The translations under genes and the position numbers were made by a program. Source: Streptomyces lateritius (lineage in GTDB: Bacteria > Actinomycetota > Actinomycetes > Streptomycetales > Streptomycetaceae). Taken from it: a stretch of 64,000 nt of DNA. Below, in pieces: positions 16,506 to 25,322 of the stretch (position 1 is the first letter of the stretch; each line of letters opens with the position of its first letter). The notes under the pieces were generated by a model. It ran no database searches and had not been told where the DNA came from. It saw only the letters and a list, made by a program, of their open reading frames with translations. Location of the stretch: the NCBI RefSeq assembly GCF_014649715.1, contig NZ_BMTO01000008.1:235552-299551 (forward strand), given 5' to 3'.

Positions 16506-16531
16506 GGAATGAGACACCGCCGTAGCCCGTT
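16506..16531 (+). promoter_or_regulatory. SigR-type (thiol-stress) promoter of guaB
   Basis: GGAAT (16506-16510), exactly 18 bases, GTT (16529-16531). This is the consensus of the disulfide-stress sigma factor SigR. The predicted start lies about 38 bases before the guaB ATG. A TAGCAT at 16531-16536 overlaps and could serve as a housekeeping -10. Confidence 0.7.
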
Positions 16532-16575
16532 AGCATGGACGTCCGCACCGATCAAGGCCATTTGGGGAAGGTGTC

Positions 16576-18078
16576 ATGACTGTCAACGTCGACGGAGTGC
16601 CCGAGAAATTCGCGACGCTCGGGCTGACCTACGACGACGTGCTGCTGCTGCCGGGCGCGTCGGAGGTGCTCCCCAACGCGGTCGACACCTCGTCCCGTAT
16701 CTCCCGCAACGTCCGGGTCCAGATCCCCCTGCTCTCGGCGGCGATGGACAAGGTGACCGAGTCCCGCATGGCGATCGCGATGGCCCGTCTGGGCGGCGTC
16801 GGCGTGCTGCACCGCAACCTCTCCATCGAGGACCAGGCCAACCAGGTCGACCTGGTCAAGCGCTCCGAGTCCGGCATGGTCACCGACCCCATCACGGTGC
16901 ACCCGGAGGCGACGCTCGCCGAGGCGGACGCCCTGTGCGCCAAGTTCCGCATCAGCGGTGTCCCCGTCACGAACCCGGACGGCAAGCTGCTGGGCATCGT
17001 GACCAACCGCGACATGGCCTTCGAGAGCGACCGCAGCCGTCAGGTCCGCGAGGTCATGACGCCGATGCCGCTGGTCACCGGCAAGGTCGGCATCTCCGGC
17101 GTCGACGCCATGGAGCTGCTGCGCCGCCACAAGATCGAGAAGCTGCCGCTGGTCGACGACGAGGGCGTGCTCAAGGGTCTGATCACCGTCAAGGACTTCG
17201 TCAAGGCGGAGAAGTACCCGAACGCCGCCAAGGACGCCGAGGGCCGCCTGCTCGTCGGTGCCGCCGTGGGCGCGAGCCCCGAGGCGCTGGAGCGCGCCCA
17301 GGCGCTCGCCGCCGCCGGGGCGGACTTCCTGGTCGTCGACACCTCGCACGGCCACAACAGCAACGCCCTGAGCTGGATGGCGAAGATCAAGTCGAGCGTG
17401 AACGTCGACGTGATCGGCGGCAACGTCGCCACGCGTGACGGCGCGCAGGCGCTGATCGACGCCGGTGTCGACGGCATCAAGGTCGGCGTGGGCCCCGGCT
17501 CGATCTGCACCACCCGCGTGGTCGCGGGCATCGGCGTCCCGCAGGTCACCGCCATCTACGAGGCTTCCCTCGCGGCCCGGGCCGCCGGTGTCCCGCTGAT
17601 CGGCGACGGTGGTCTGCAGTACTCCGGCGACATCGGCAAGGCGCTCGCCGCCGGCGCCGACACCGTCATGCTCGGCAGCCTCCTCGCGGGCTGTGAGGAG
17701 TCGCCCGGCGAGCTGCTCTTCATCAACGGCAAGCAGTTCAAGTCGTACCGCGGTATGGGCTCGCTCGGCGCCATGCAGTCCCGCGGCCAGGGCCGGTCGT
17801 ACTCGAAGGACCGCTACTTCCAGGCGGAGGTCAGCTCCGACGACAAGCTGGTGCCCGAGGGCGTCGAGGGCCAGGTGCCCTACCGCGGCCCGCTGTCCAA
17901 CGTCCTGCACCAGCTCGTCGGCGGTCTTCGTCAGACCATGGGCTACGTCGGCGCCGCCACCGTTTCGGAGATGGAGTCCAAGGGCCGCTTCGTGCGGATC
18001 ACCTCGGCGGGCCTCAAGGAGAGCCACCCGCACGACATCCAGATGACGGTCGAGGCGCCGAACTACAGCAGGAAGTAG
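16576..18078 (+). CDS. guaB: IMP dehydrogenase
   Basis: 500 residues, full length. Oxidises IMP to XMP with NAD+, the committed step of guanine nucleotide synthesis, in the cytoplasm. The TIM barrel is interrupted by paired CBS domains (residues about 95-210; MVTDPITVHPEATLAEAD and VREVMTPMPLVTGKVG). The catalytic loop GPGSICTTR gives the nucleophile Cys311. The ATG follows GGGGAAGG. It heads the guaB-guaB3 pair and carries a SigR-type promoter, suggesting extra expression under thiol stress. A hairpin terminator lies between it and guaB3. Confidence 0.97.
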   Translation: MTVNVDGVPEKFATLGLTYDDVLLLPGASEVLPNAVDTSSRISRNVRVQIPLLSAAMDKVTESRMAIAMARLGGVGVLHRNLSIEDQANQVDLVKRSESGMVTDPITVHPEATLAEADALCAKFRISGVPVTNPDGKLLGIVTNRDMAFESDRSRQVREVMTPMPLVTGKVGISGVDAMELLRRHKIEKLPLVDDEGVLKGLITVKDFVKAEKYPNAAKDAEGRLLVGAAVGASPEALERAQALAAAGADFLVVDTSHGHNSNALSWMAKIKSSVNVDVIGGNVATRDGAQALIDAGVDGIKVGVGPGSICTTRVVAGIGVPQVTAIYEASLAARAAGVPLIGDGGLQYSGDIGKALAAGADTVMLGSLLAGCEESPGELLFINGKQFKSYRGMGSLGAMQSRGQGRSYSKDRYFQAEVSSDDKLVPEGVEGQVPYRGPLSNVLHQLVGGLRQTMGYVGAATVSEMESKGRFVRITSAGLKESHPHDIQMTVEAPNYSRK

Positions 18079-18089
18079 CGCGCGGCAGC

Positions 18090-18126
18090 GAGGGGCGGTT
18101 TCGGCATGTGGCCGGAACCGCCCCTC
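18090..18126. terminator. Terminator between guaB and guaB3
   Basis: GAGGGGCGGTT (18090-18100) pairs with AACCGCCCCTC (18116-18126), and five further pairs extend the stem to a 5-nt loop. There is no U-tract, as is usual for Streptomyces. It may allow only partial read-through into guaB3. Confidence 0.75.
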
Positions 18127-18181
18127 CCGCTTGTGTCGGGGATACTGGTAGGCGCAGACATAGAGGGAAAGGCCACACATC

Positions 18182-19306
18182 GTGACTGAGATCGAGATCG
18201 GGCGCGGCAAGCGCGGCCGCAGGGCGTACGCGTTCGACGACATCGCCGTCGTACCGAGCCGGCGCACCCGGGACCCGAAGGAGGTCTCGATCGCCTGGCA
18301 GATCGACGCCTACCGCTTCGAGCTTCCCTTCCTGGCCGCCCCCATGGACTCGGTCGTCTCGCCGCAGACCGCCATCCGCATCGGTGAGCTGGGCGGCCTG
18401 GGCGTGCTGAACCTCGAGGGCCTGTGGACCCGGTACGAGGACCCGCAGCCGCTGCTCGACGAGATCGCGGAGCTGGACGAGGCCGCCGCGACCCGCCGTC
18501 TGCAGGAGATCTACTCCGCCCCGATCAAGGAAGAGCTGATCGGGCAGCGGATCAAGGAGGTGCGCGACTCGGGCGTGGTCACCGCGGCCGCGCTCTCCCC
18601 GCAGCGCACCGCGCAGTTCTCGAAGGCCGTCGTCGACGCCGGCGTGGACATCTTCGTCATCCGCGGCACGACGGTCTCCGCCGAGCACGTCTCCGGCGCC
18701 GCCGAGCCGCTGAACCTGAAGCAGTTCATCTACGAGCTCGACGTCCCGGTCATCGTCGGCGGCTGCGCCACGTACACCGCGGCCCTGCACCTGATGCGCA
18801 CCGGCGCCGCGGGTGTCCTGGTCGGCTTCGGCGGCGGCGCGGCGCACACCACGCGCAACGTGCTGGGCATCCAGGTCCCGATGGCGACCGCGGTCGCCGA
18901 CGTGGCCGCGGCCCGCCGCGACTACATGGACGAGTCCGGCGGCCGGTACGTCCACGTCATCGCCGACGGCGGTGTGGGCTGGTCGGGCGACCTGCCCAAG
19001 GCGATCGCCTGCGGCGCCGACTCGGTGATGATCGGCTCCCCGCTGGCCCGCGCCACGGACGCGCCGGGCAAGGGGCACCACTGGGGCATGGAGGCCGTCC
19101 ACGAGGACGTGCCGCGCGGCAAGCTGGTCGACCTCGGCATCGTCGGGACGACCGAGGAGATCCTCGCGGGCCCGTCGCACAGCCCCGACGGCTCGATGAA
19201 CTTCTTCGGCGCGCTGCGCCGGGCGATGGCGACGACGGGCTACAGCGAGCTCAAGGAGTTCCAGCGCGTCGAGGTCACGGTCGCGGACGCGCAGCACAAG
19301 CGCTGA
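18182..19306 (+). CDS. guaB3: GuaB3-family IMP dehydrogenase-related protein
   Basis: 374 residues. It has the TIM barrel of the IMPDH/GMP reductase superfamily without CBS domains. GuaB3 proteins are a distinct actinobacterial and cyanobacterial group; work on other members points to reductive rather than IMPDH activity, so I do not call it IMP dehydrogenase. The catalytic-loop region reads GFGGGAAHTTR (residues 215-225): the Cys of the GPGSICTTR loop is absent and His222 occupies about that place. It follows guaB by 103 bp behind a terminator hairpin. The GTG at 18182 is the only plausible start. Confidence 0.9.
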   Translation: MTEIEIGRGKRGRRAYAFDDIAVVPSRRTRDPKEVSIAWQIDAYRFELPFLAAPMDSVVSPQTAIRIGELGGLGVLNLEGLWTRYEDPQPLLDEIAELDEAAATRRLQEIYSAPIKEELIGQRIKEVRDSGVVTAAALSPQRTAQFSKAVVDAGVDIFVIRGTTVSAEHVSGAAEPLNLKQFIYELDVPVIVGGCATYTAALHLMRTGAAGVLVGFGGGAAHTTRNVLGIQVPMATAVADVAAARRDYMDESGGRYVHVIADGGVGWSGDLPKAIACGADSVMIGSPLARATDAPGKGHHWGMEAVHEDVPRGKLVDLGIVGTTEEILAGPSHSPDGSMNFFGALRRAMATTGYSELKEFQRVEVTVADAQHKR

Positions 19307-19332
19307 CCCGTTCGGCCGTACGCGTACGAGAG

Positions 19333-19366
19333 GGGCCCCGCACCATGTGGATCTGGTGCGGGGCCC
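19333..19366. terminator. Bidirectional terminator after guaB3
   Basis: GGGCCCCGCACCA (19333-19345) pairs perfectly over 13 bp with TGGTGCGGGGCCC (19354-19366) across an 8-nt loop. It separates guaB3 from the convergent dehydrogenase gene. Confidence 0.88.
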
Positions 19367-19426
19367 TTCCCGTGTCCCGTGTGGCCCCCAGCGGCTTTCG
19401 GCGGCTTTCGGCGGTTTCGGCCGCTC

Positions 19427-20668
19427 TCAGAGGCGGTGCGCCGCACCCGCCGGGGTCGCTCCCCTGGTGTCGAGGAGCAGTTGGGCCTTGACCGCCAGGC
19501 CCTGGAGGTCGTAGGTGCGGTGGTGTTGCAGGAGGACCGTCAGGTCGGCGTGGGCGGCGGCCTCGTAGAGGGAGTCCGCGCGGGGCACGGGGAGGTCGCG
19601 GACGCGCCAGTCGGGGACGTACGGGTCGTGGTAGCTGACCACGGCTCCCAGGTCCATCAGGCGGCGGGCGATCTCGTCGGCTGGGGAGCTCTCGCGGTCG
19701 GCGAGATCGGGTTTGTACGTGATGCCGAGCAGAAGCACCCGGGCGCCCCGGGCCGACTTTCCGTGCTCGTTGAGGAGGGTCGCGCAGCGCTGGACGACGT
19801 ACTGCGGCATGCGCTCGTTGACCTGGCTCGCCAGCTCGACCATGCGCAGCGGGCGGTTGGTGCCGACCACGTCGACGGGGACGCCGTGGCCGCCCACACC
19901 GGGCCCCGGCCGGAATGCCTGGAAGCCGAAGGGCTTGGTCTCGGCGCAGCGGATGACGTCCCACAGGTCGACGCCGAGTTCGTGGCAGAGCACCGCCATC
20001 TCGTTGACCAGGGCGATGTTGACGTGCCGGAAGTTGGTCTCCAGGAGCTTGACCGTCTCGGCCTCGCGCGGGCCACGCGCGCGTACCACCTTGTCGGTGA
20101 GCCGGCCGTAGAAGGCGGCGGCGGATTCGGTGCAGGCGGGGGTGAGGCCGCCGATGACCTTCGGGGTCCCGGCGAAGCCGTGGGTGCGCCGGCCGGGGTC
20201 GAGGCGGCCAGGGGAGTACGCGAGGTGGAAATCGCGGCCCGCTCGCAGGCCGGAGCCCTCTTCGAGGAGGTCGCGCAGCACGCCCTCGGTGGTGCCGGGC
20301 GGGACGGGGGACTCCAGCAGGACCGTCGTGTGGGGGCGCAGCCGGGCGGCGAGGGCGCGGGCGGCGTCGGCGACGCCGGTGAGGTCGAGGGACCGGTCCG
20401 GCCCTGGCGGGGTCGGGGCGCAGATGACGGCCGTGCGGACCCGTCCGAGCTCGGCCGGGTTGGTGGCGGGCCGGAAGCCCCCCGAGAGCATCCGGCGGAT
20501 CTCCGACGCGGTGAGCGAGCCGTCGACGGGCGGGCGGCCGGCGGCGAGTTCGGCGACGGGCCGTGGGTCGGTGTCGTAGCCGACGGTGTCGATGCCGACG
20601 GCGATGGCGGCCTGGGCGAGGGGGAGTCCGTGGTGGCCGAGGCCGATGACGGCGAGATCAGCGGGCAT
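19427..20668 (-). CDS. Nucleotide-sugar dehydrogenase homologue lacking catalytic Cys and Glu
   Basis: 413 residues with all three domains of the UDP-glucose/UDP-ManNAc dehydrogenase family: N-terminal NAD-binding Rossmann (DLAVIGLGHHGLPLAQA), central helical domain (REAETVKLLETNFRHVNIAL, with Lys207) and C-terminal UDP-binding domain. Functional members oxidise a nucleotide sugar twice through a Cys thioester. Here the catalytic motif reads GVGGHGVPVD, with Gly262 where the family has Cys (GGHCIPVD), and the upstream motif reads YSPGRLDPG, with Gly154 where it has Glu (SPER). Both changes are clear in the DNA (ggc codons). It is probably inactive as a dehydrogenase, or altered to a binding or epimerase-like role. 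It is single-gene and convergent with guaB3. Confidence 0.88.
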   Translation of the reverse strand: MPADLAVIGLGHHGLPLAQAAIAVGIDTVGYDTDPRPVAELAAGRPPVDGSLTASEIRRMLSGGFRPATNPAELGRVRTAVICAPTPPGPDRSLDLTGVADAARALAARLRPHTTVLLESPVPPGTTEGVLRDLLEEGSGLRAGRDFHLAYSPGRLDPGRRTHGFAGTPKVIGGLTPACTESAAAFYGRLTDKVVRARGPREAETVKLLETNFRHVNIALVNEMAVLCHELGVDLWDVIRCAETKPFGFQAFRPGPGVGGHGVPVDVVGTNRPLRMVELASQVNERMPQYVVQRCATLLNEHGKSARGARVLLLGITYKPDLADRESSPADEIARRLMDLGAVVSYHDPYVPDWRVRDLPVPRADSLYEAAAHADLTVLLQHHRTYDLQGLAVKAQLLLDTRGATPAGAAHRL

Positions 20669-20893
20669 GAGGGTGGGCCGTCCTTCCCAGTAGCCGGAGG
20701 GGACGAGACGCGCAAGCCCGGTGGACAGAACGGGTCGAGCGCAATGTCAGACTAGGCGTAAATATGACCGATATGCCGCATTGGGGAGTCGAAGGTCGCC
20801 GAGTGTTATCCACAGGCGGTGGCTGAAGTCGGAAGGCCGGGACAGAATCGACCCTGTGAGCCCGACCACACGGGGGGACGACGGGAGGCAGCG

Positions 20894-22600
20894 GTGAGGA
20901 CAGCGAAACTGGGACCCGCCGAGCGCGCGGAAGCGCTCGCGGCGATGGCCGAGCGTGAACTGGACGTGCTGGTCGTGGGCGCCGGCGTCGTCGGCGCCGG
21001 AACCGCCCTCGACGCGGTCACCAGAGGGCTCTCGACCGGTCTCGTGGAGGCCCGCGACTGGGCGTCCGGCACGTCGAGCCGGTCGAGCAAGCTGATCCAC
21101 GGCGGCCTGCGCTATCTGGAGATGCTGGACTTCGCGCTGGTGCGGGAGGCCCTGAAGGAGCGCGGACTGCTCCTGGAGCGGCTCGCGCCCCATCTCGTGA
21201 AGCCGGTGCCCTTCCTCTATCCCTTGCGGCACAAGGGCTGGGAGCGGCTGTACGCGGGCTCGGGCGTCGCGCTGTACGACGCGATGTCGGTCTCCTCGGG
21301 CCACGGCAGGGGCCTGCCCGTCCACCGCCACCTCTCACGGCGTCACGCGCTGCGCGTGGCGCCCTGCCTGAAGAAGGACGCCCTGGTGGGGGCTCTGCAG
21401 TACTACGACGCCCAGATGGACGATGCCCGCTTCACCGCCACTCTGGTGCGCACCGCGGCGAGTTACGGAGCGCTGGCCGCCAGCCGCGCACGGGTGGTCG
21501 GCTTCCTGCGCGAGGGGGAGCGCGTCGTCGGCGCCCGGGTGCAGGACGTGGAGGCGGGCGGAGAGTACGAGATCCGCGCCAGGCAGATCGTGAACGCGAC
21601 CGGGGTGTGGACGGACGACACCCAGGCCCTCATCGGGGAGAGGGGGCAGTTCCACGTACGGGCGTCGAAGGGCATCCATCTGGTGGTGCCCAAGGACCGG
21701 ATTCACTCCACCACCGGACTGATCCTGCGGACCGAGAAGTCCGTGCTGTTCGTGATCCCGTGGGGCCGGCACTGGATCGTGGGCACCACGGACACCGACT
21801 GGGACCTGGACAAGGCCCATCCGGCCGCCTCCAGCGCCGACATCGACTACCTGCTGGAGCATGTGAACAGCGTCCTGGCCGTCCCGCTCGGCCGGGACGA
21901 CGTGCAGGGCGTCTACGCGGGGCTGCGCCCGCTGCTGGCCGGCGAGTCGGACGCCACCAGCAAGCTCTCGCGCGAGCACACCGTCGCCCACCCGGTCCCC
22001 GGCCTGGTCGTCGTCGCCGGCGGGAAGTACACGACCTACCGGGTCATGGCCAAGGACGCCGTCGACGCCGCGGTACACGCACTCGACCAGCGGGTCGCCG
22101 ACTGCGTCACGGAGGACGTCCCCCTCATCGGCGCCGAGGGATACCGAGCGTTGTGGAACGCCCGGGCCAGGATCGCCGCGCGGACCGGTCTCCATGTCGT
22201 ACGGGTCGAGCATCTGCTCAACCGCTACGGAGCCCTGACGGACGAGATCCTGGAGCTGATCGCCGCCGATCCGGGGCTCGGCGACCCGCTGACCGGCGCC
22301 GACGACTATCTGCGCGCCGAAATCGTCTACGCCGCCTCGCACGAAGGGGCTCGGCACCTGGACGACGTCCTGACCCGGCGGACCCGGATCTCGATCGAGA
22401 CGTTCGACCGGGGGACCCGCAGCGCACGGGAGTGCGCCGAGCTGATGGCACCGGTCCTGGGCTGGGACCACCACCAGATCGACAAGGAGGTGGAGCACTA
22501 CGAGAAGCGGGTGGAGGCGGAGCGTGAGTCGCAGCGGCAGCCGGACGACCTGACGGCGGACGCGGCGCGGCTCGGAGCACCGGACATCGTGCCGATCTGA
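20894..22600 (+). CDS. glpD: Aerobic glycerol-3-phosphate dehydrogenase
   Basis: 568 residues. FAD-dependent, membrane-associated enzyme oxidising sn-glycerol-3-phosphate to dihydroxyacetone phosphate and passing electrons to the quinone pool. Visible features are the dinucleotide motif LDVLVVGAGVVGAGTALDAV, SKLIHGGLRYLEMLDFALV, and the C-terminal helical domain of the GlpD/GlpA family. The start is GTG 20894, five bases after GGGAGG (20883-20888); an upstream in-frame start would add residues with no family match. It is monocistronic, ends in a palindromic terminator and is divergent from the dehydrogenase homologue. No glpK or glpF lies nearby. Confidence 0.95.
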   Translation: MRTAKLGPAERAEALAAMAERELDVLVVGAGVVGAGTALDAVTRGLSTGLVEARDWASGTSSRSSKLIHGGLRYLEMLDFALVREALKERGLLLERLAPHLVKPVPFLYPLRHKGWERLYAGSGVALYDAMSVSSGHGRGLPVHRHLSRRHALRVAPCLKKDALVGALQYYDAQMDDARFTATLVRTAASYGALAASRARVVGFLREGERVVGARVQDVEAGGEYEIRARQIVNATGVWTDDTQALIGERGQFHVRASKGIHLVVPKDRIHSTTGLILRTEKSVLFVIPWGRHWIVGTTDTDWDLDKAHPAASSADIDYLLEHVNSVLAVPLGRDDVQGVYAGLRPLLAGESDATSKLSREHTVAHPVPGLVVVAGGKYTTYRVMAKDAVDAAVHALDQRVADCVTEDVPLIGAEGYRALWNARARIAARTGLHVVRVEHLLNRYGALTDEILELIAADPGLGDPLTGADDYLRAEIVYAASHEGARHLDDVLTRRTRISIETFDRGTRSARECAELMAPVLGWDHHQIDKEVEHYEKRVEAERESQRQPDDLTADAARLGAPDIVPI

Positions 22601-22951
22601 CCGGCCGGACTCCTGGGCTGAGCCGGCCGGCCTCGGAACGCCGGCCGGCTGTCTGGCCAGGCGGAAAGGGGGCGAGGAGGGAGTGGGGAGAGGAGAAGTC
22701 GCCCGTCGGCGAGGGTCGTTGGCGGGCGGGTGCGGCATCCTGTTCCTGCGGGAGGGGAACCTTCGAGGGGTGACTGCGCGTCCGGTGGCGTGATGGGGAG
22801 CGCTTTCTCCAGGGGCCGTCCTCTCGGAGTGCGGACCCGGGATCCGCATCGGTCCCGGGGTGAGAGACAATGGGCTCTCTTCCAGGGCGGGTTACCGCAT
22901 CGCGCGGGAAGCGGCAGCGCGGGCGAAGATCAGGGATCGCAGAGGGGACGC
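22601..22951 (+). other. Gap between glpD and kinase 1
   Basis: 351 bp. The first 50 bp hold the glpD terminator (22621-22650). The rest must contain the kinase promoter; GACAAT near 22864 is a possible -10, but no matching -35 is clear. No gene or other structure is seen. Confidence 0.5.
22621..22650. terminator. Terminator after glpD
   Basis: AGCCGGCCGG (22621-22630) pairs with CCGGCCGGCT (22641-22650) across a 10-nt loop. A third CCGGCCGG at 22601-22608 offers an alternative partner. Confidence 0.7.
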
Positions 22952-25168
22952 ATGTCGGAGGCGGAGCAGTCGCGGGACACGGCGCGGGACCCTCGGCGGG
23001 ACGCCGGCGCGGGTGCCGGAACCGACGGCGACCGAAGTGTGGTTCCAGCGGCCCGTGAGGCGGAGCCGGACGCGGAGTCCGGCCCGAAGACGGACACCAA
23101 GAGCGACGCGGAAGGTGCCGGAGACGGCGCCGCCGACCGCGTGATCCGGCCCGGTTCCGGGTCGGATTCCAGGACGGATTCCCATTCCGGGGCCGGGGCG
23201 GGAGCCGCGGACGGCGGATCGGGGAAGGCGCCCGCTGCGACGGAGCCGGAGGACGCGCCGCCCGTGAAGCCGAAGGCCAAGGCCGCGGCTGCCGGGCGCC
23301 CCGCGAAGACCGGTGCCGTGCCGACCACCGAAGGGCGGTTGCTCGCCGGGCGCTACCGCCTCGACGGGGTGCTCGGACGCGGCGGCATGGGCACGGTGTG
23401 GCGCGCGGTCGACGAGACTCTCGGGCGTACCGTCGCCGTCAAGGAGCTGCGCTTCCCCAACAGCATCGACGAGGACGAGAAGCGACGCCTCATCACTCGG
23501 ACCCTGCGCGAGGCGAAGGCCATCGCCCGGATCCGTAACAACGGCGCCGTCACGGTCTACGACGTCGTCGACGAGGACGACCGGCCGTGGATCGTCATGG
23601 AGCTCATCGAGGGCAAGTCCCTCGCCGACGCCATCCGCGAGGACGGCACGCTGACGCCCCACCGCGCCGCCGAGGTCGGCCTCGCGATCCTCGACGTGCT
23701 GCGCTCGGCGCACCGCGAGGGCATCCTGCACCGCGACGTGAAGCCGTCCAACGTCCTGATCGCCGAGGACGGCCGCGTCGTCCTCACCGACTTCGGCATC
23801 GCCCAGGTCGAGGGCGATCCGTCGATCACCTCCACCGGCATGCTCGTCGGCGCGCCCTCGTACATCTCGCCCGAGCGGGCCCGTGGTCACAAGCCCGGCC
23901 CGGCCGCCGACATGTGGTCGCTCGGCGGCCTGCTGTACGCGAGCCTCGAGGGCAGCCCGCCGTACGACAAGGGTTCGGCGATCGCGACGCTGACCGCCGT
24001 GATGACCGAGCCCGTCGACCCGCCCAAGAACGCCGGGCCCCTGCTGGAGAAGGTCATCTACGGCCTGCTCGCCAAGGACCCCGCGCAGCGGCTCGACGAC
24101 GCCGGCGCGCGGGTGCTGCTCAGGGCCGTGCTCGACTCGCCCGCGCCGGTGGCCGAACCGGAGCCGTCGCCGGAGGCCACGCGGGTCGTTCCGCTGCCGC
24201 CGCTGCCGGCCACGCCGCCGTTCGCGTCCGTGCCGAAGGAGAAGCCCGTCGAGGCGGCCGCAGAGCGGGTGCGCGGCGCGCTGAAGTCCGTGCGGAACGC
24301 GGCCGCCGCGGTGAAGTCCGAACAGAAGGCCAGGCCGAGGCCGGAGCCGCTCCAGGGAGGGAACCGGCCGGCGCAGCCGCGGGCCTCGCTCACCGACGTG
24401 GTGCCGCGCCGCACCCTGGTGATCATCGCCGCGGTCGTGGTCCTTGCCCTGCTCGGCACCATCCTCACCGTCGCGCTCGGCGGCGGCGAGGACGGGACGG
24501 GCAACAAGGGCGGGGGCAAGGGCACCGGGGACAAGGTGACCTCGGCCGGTGCCACGGCCGGCAACGGCGACAGCGACGGTCAGCAGCAGGGGCAGACGCC
24601 GAGCGACCCCGGTCAGCAGGGTGGCGAGAAGCCGGGCGGCACGGGCGAGCAGAGCGGTACGCCGTCCTCGACGCCCAGCGCCGGCGGTTCGGACGCCGGC
24701 GGCACGCAGCTGCCCGCCGGATACGTCATGGTGACCAACGACCGGTTCCACTTCTCCATGGCGATGCCGGCGACCTTCAAGCTCAACGCCATCGCGGGCC
24801 GGAACTCGGGCGGGATATTCAACGCGAACGGCGGCTTCCCGCGCGTCCAGGTCGACTTCAACAGCAACCCGAAGGACGACGCGCGCAGCGCCTGGGCCGC
24901 CGCCGTGGCCGGGGTGGCCGCGTCCAGCAACGGCTACAAGACCATCGGCATCAGGACCGTCTCGTACAAGGGTTATCCGACCGTCGCCGACTGGGAGTTC
25001 GAGCGGAACCAGAGCGGCATGCGGGTCCGGATACTCAACCGCGGATTCAAGGTGGACGCCCAGCGCGGCTACTCCATCATGATCAGCTGTAAGGCGGACG
25101 AGTGGGACGCCGCGGCGTGCAAGACGCTGCGGGACACGGCGTTCGCCACGTTCAGCCCCAAGGACTGA
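22952..25168 (+). CDS. Receptor-type serine/threonine protein kinase 1
   Basis: 738 residues. Residues 1-128 are a low-complexity acidic and Ala/Gly/Lys region. The PknB-type kinase domain (about 130-395) is intact: GRGGMGTVW loop, VAVKEL lysine, HRDVKPSN (H260-D262), DFG (D280) and GAPSYISPE. A proline-rich linker, one membrane helix (about 487-508) and an extracellular part follow, with a Gly/Gln/Ser/Thr-rich stalk and a terminal globular domain of about 150 residues with two Cys near its end (SCKADEWDAAACK). The ATG 22952 follows AGAGGGG. It is first of three co-directional kinase genes whose ectodomains look related. In S. coelicolor kinases of this interval have been linked to spore-wall synthesis (from memory). 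The ligand is unknown. Confidence 0.93.
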   Translation: MSEAEQSRDTARDPRRDAGAGAGTDGDRSVVPAAREAEPDAESGPKTDTKSDAEGAGDGAADRVIRPGSGSDSRTDSHSGAGAGAADGGSGKAPAATEPEDAPPVKPKAKAAAAGRPAKTGAVPTTEGRLLAGRYRLDGVLGRGGMGTVWRAVDETLGRTVAVKELRFPNSIDEDEKRRLITRTLREAKAIARIRNNGAVTVYDVVDEDDRPWIVMELIEGKSLADAIREDGTLTPHRAAEVGLAILDVLRSAHREGILHRDVKPSNVLIAEDGRVVLTDFGIAQVEGDPSITSTGMLVGAPSYISPERARGHKPGPAADMWSLGGLLYASLEGSPPYDKGSAIATLTAVMTEPVDPPKNAGPLLEKVIYGLLAKDPAQRLDDAGARVLLRAVLDSPAPVAEPEPSPEATRVVPLPPLPATPPFASVPKEKPVEAAAERVRGALKSVRNAAAAVKSEQKARPRPEPLQGGNRPAQPRASLTDVVPRRTLVIIAAVVVLALLGTILTVALGGGEDGTGNKGGGKGTGDKVTSAGATAGNGDSDGQQQGQTPSDPGQQGGEKPGGTGEQSGTPSSTPSAGGSDAGGTQLPAGYVMVTNDRFHFSMAMPATFKLNAIAGRNSGGIFNANGGFPRVQVDFNSNPKDDARSAWAAAVAGVAASSNGYKTIGIRTVSYKGYPTVADWEFERNQSGMRVRILNRGFKVDAQRGYSIMISCKADEWDAAACKTLRDTAFATFSPKD

Positions 25169-25322
25169 CCGGCGCCACGTATCGTGAGAGTACGCGGACC
25201 GTACGCAGCCGAACAGAGCCGTTAACTGCACCGGACCGGACCGGATTTGACGGTTCTCGAACGTTCCCTGGGGCAGGGGTCCGTGAGAACCCGGAGGACA
25301 GCGCGCTCGGTGGGGAGGCGTC

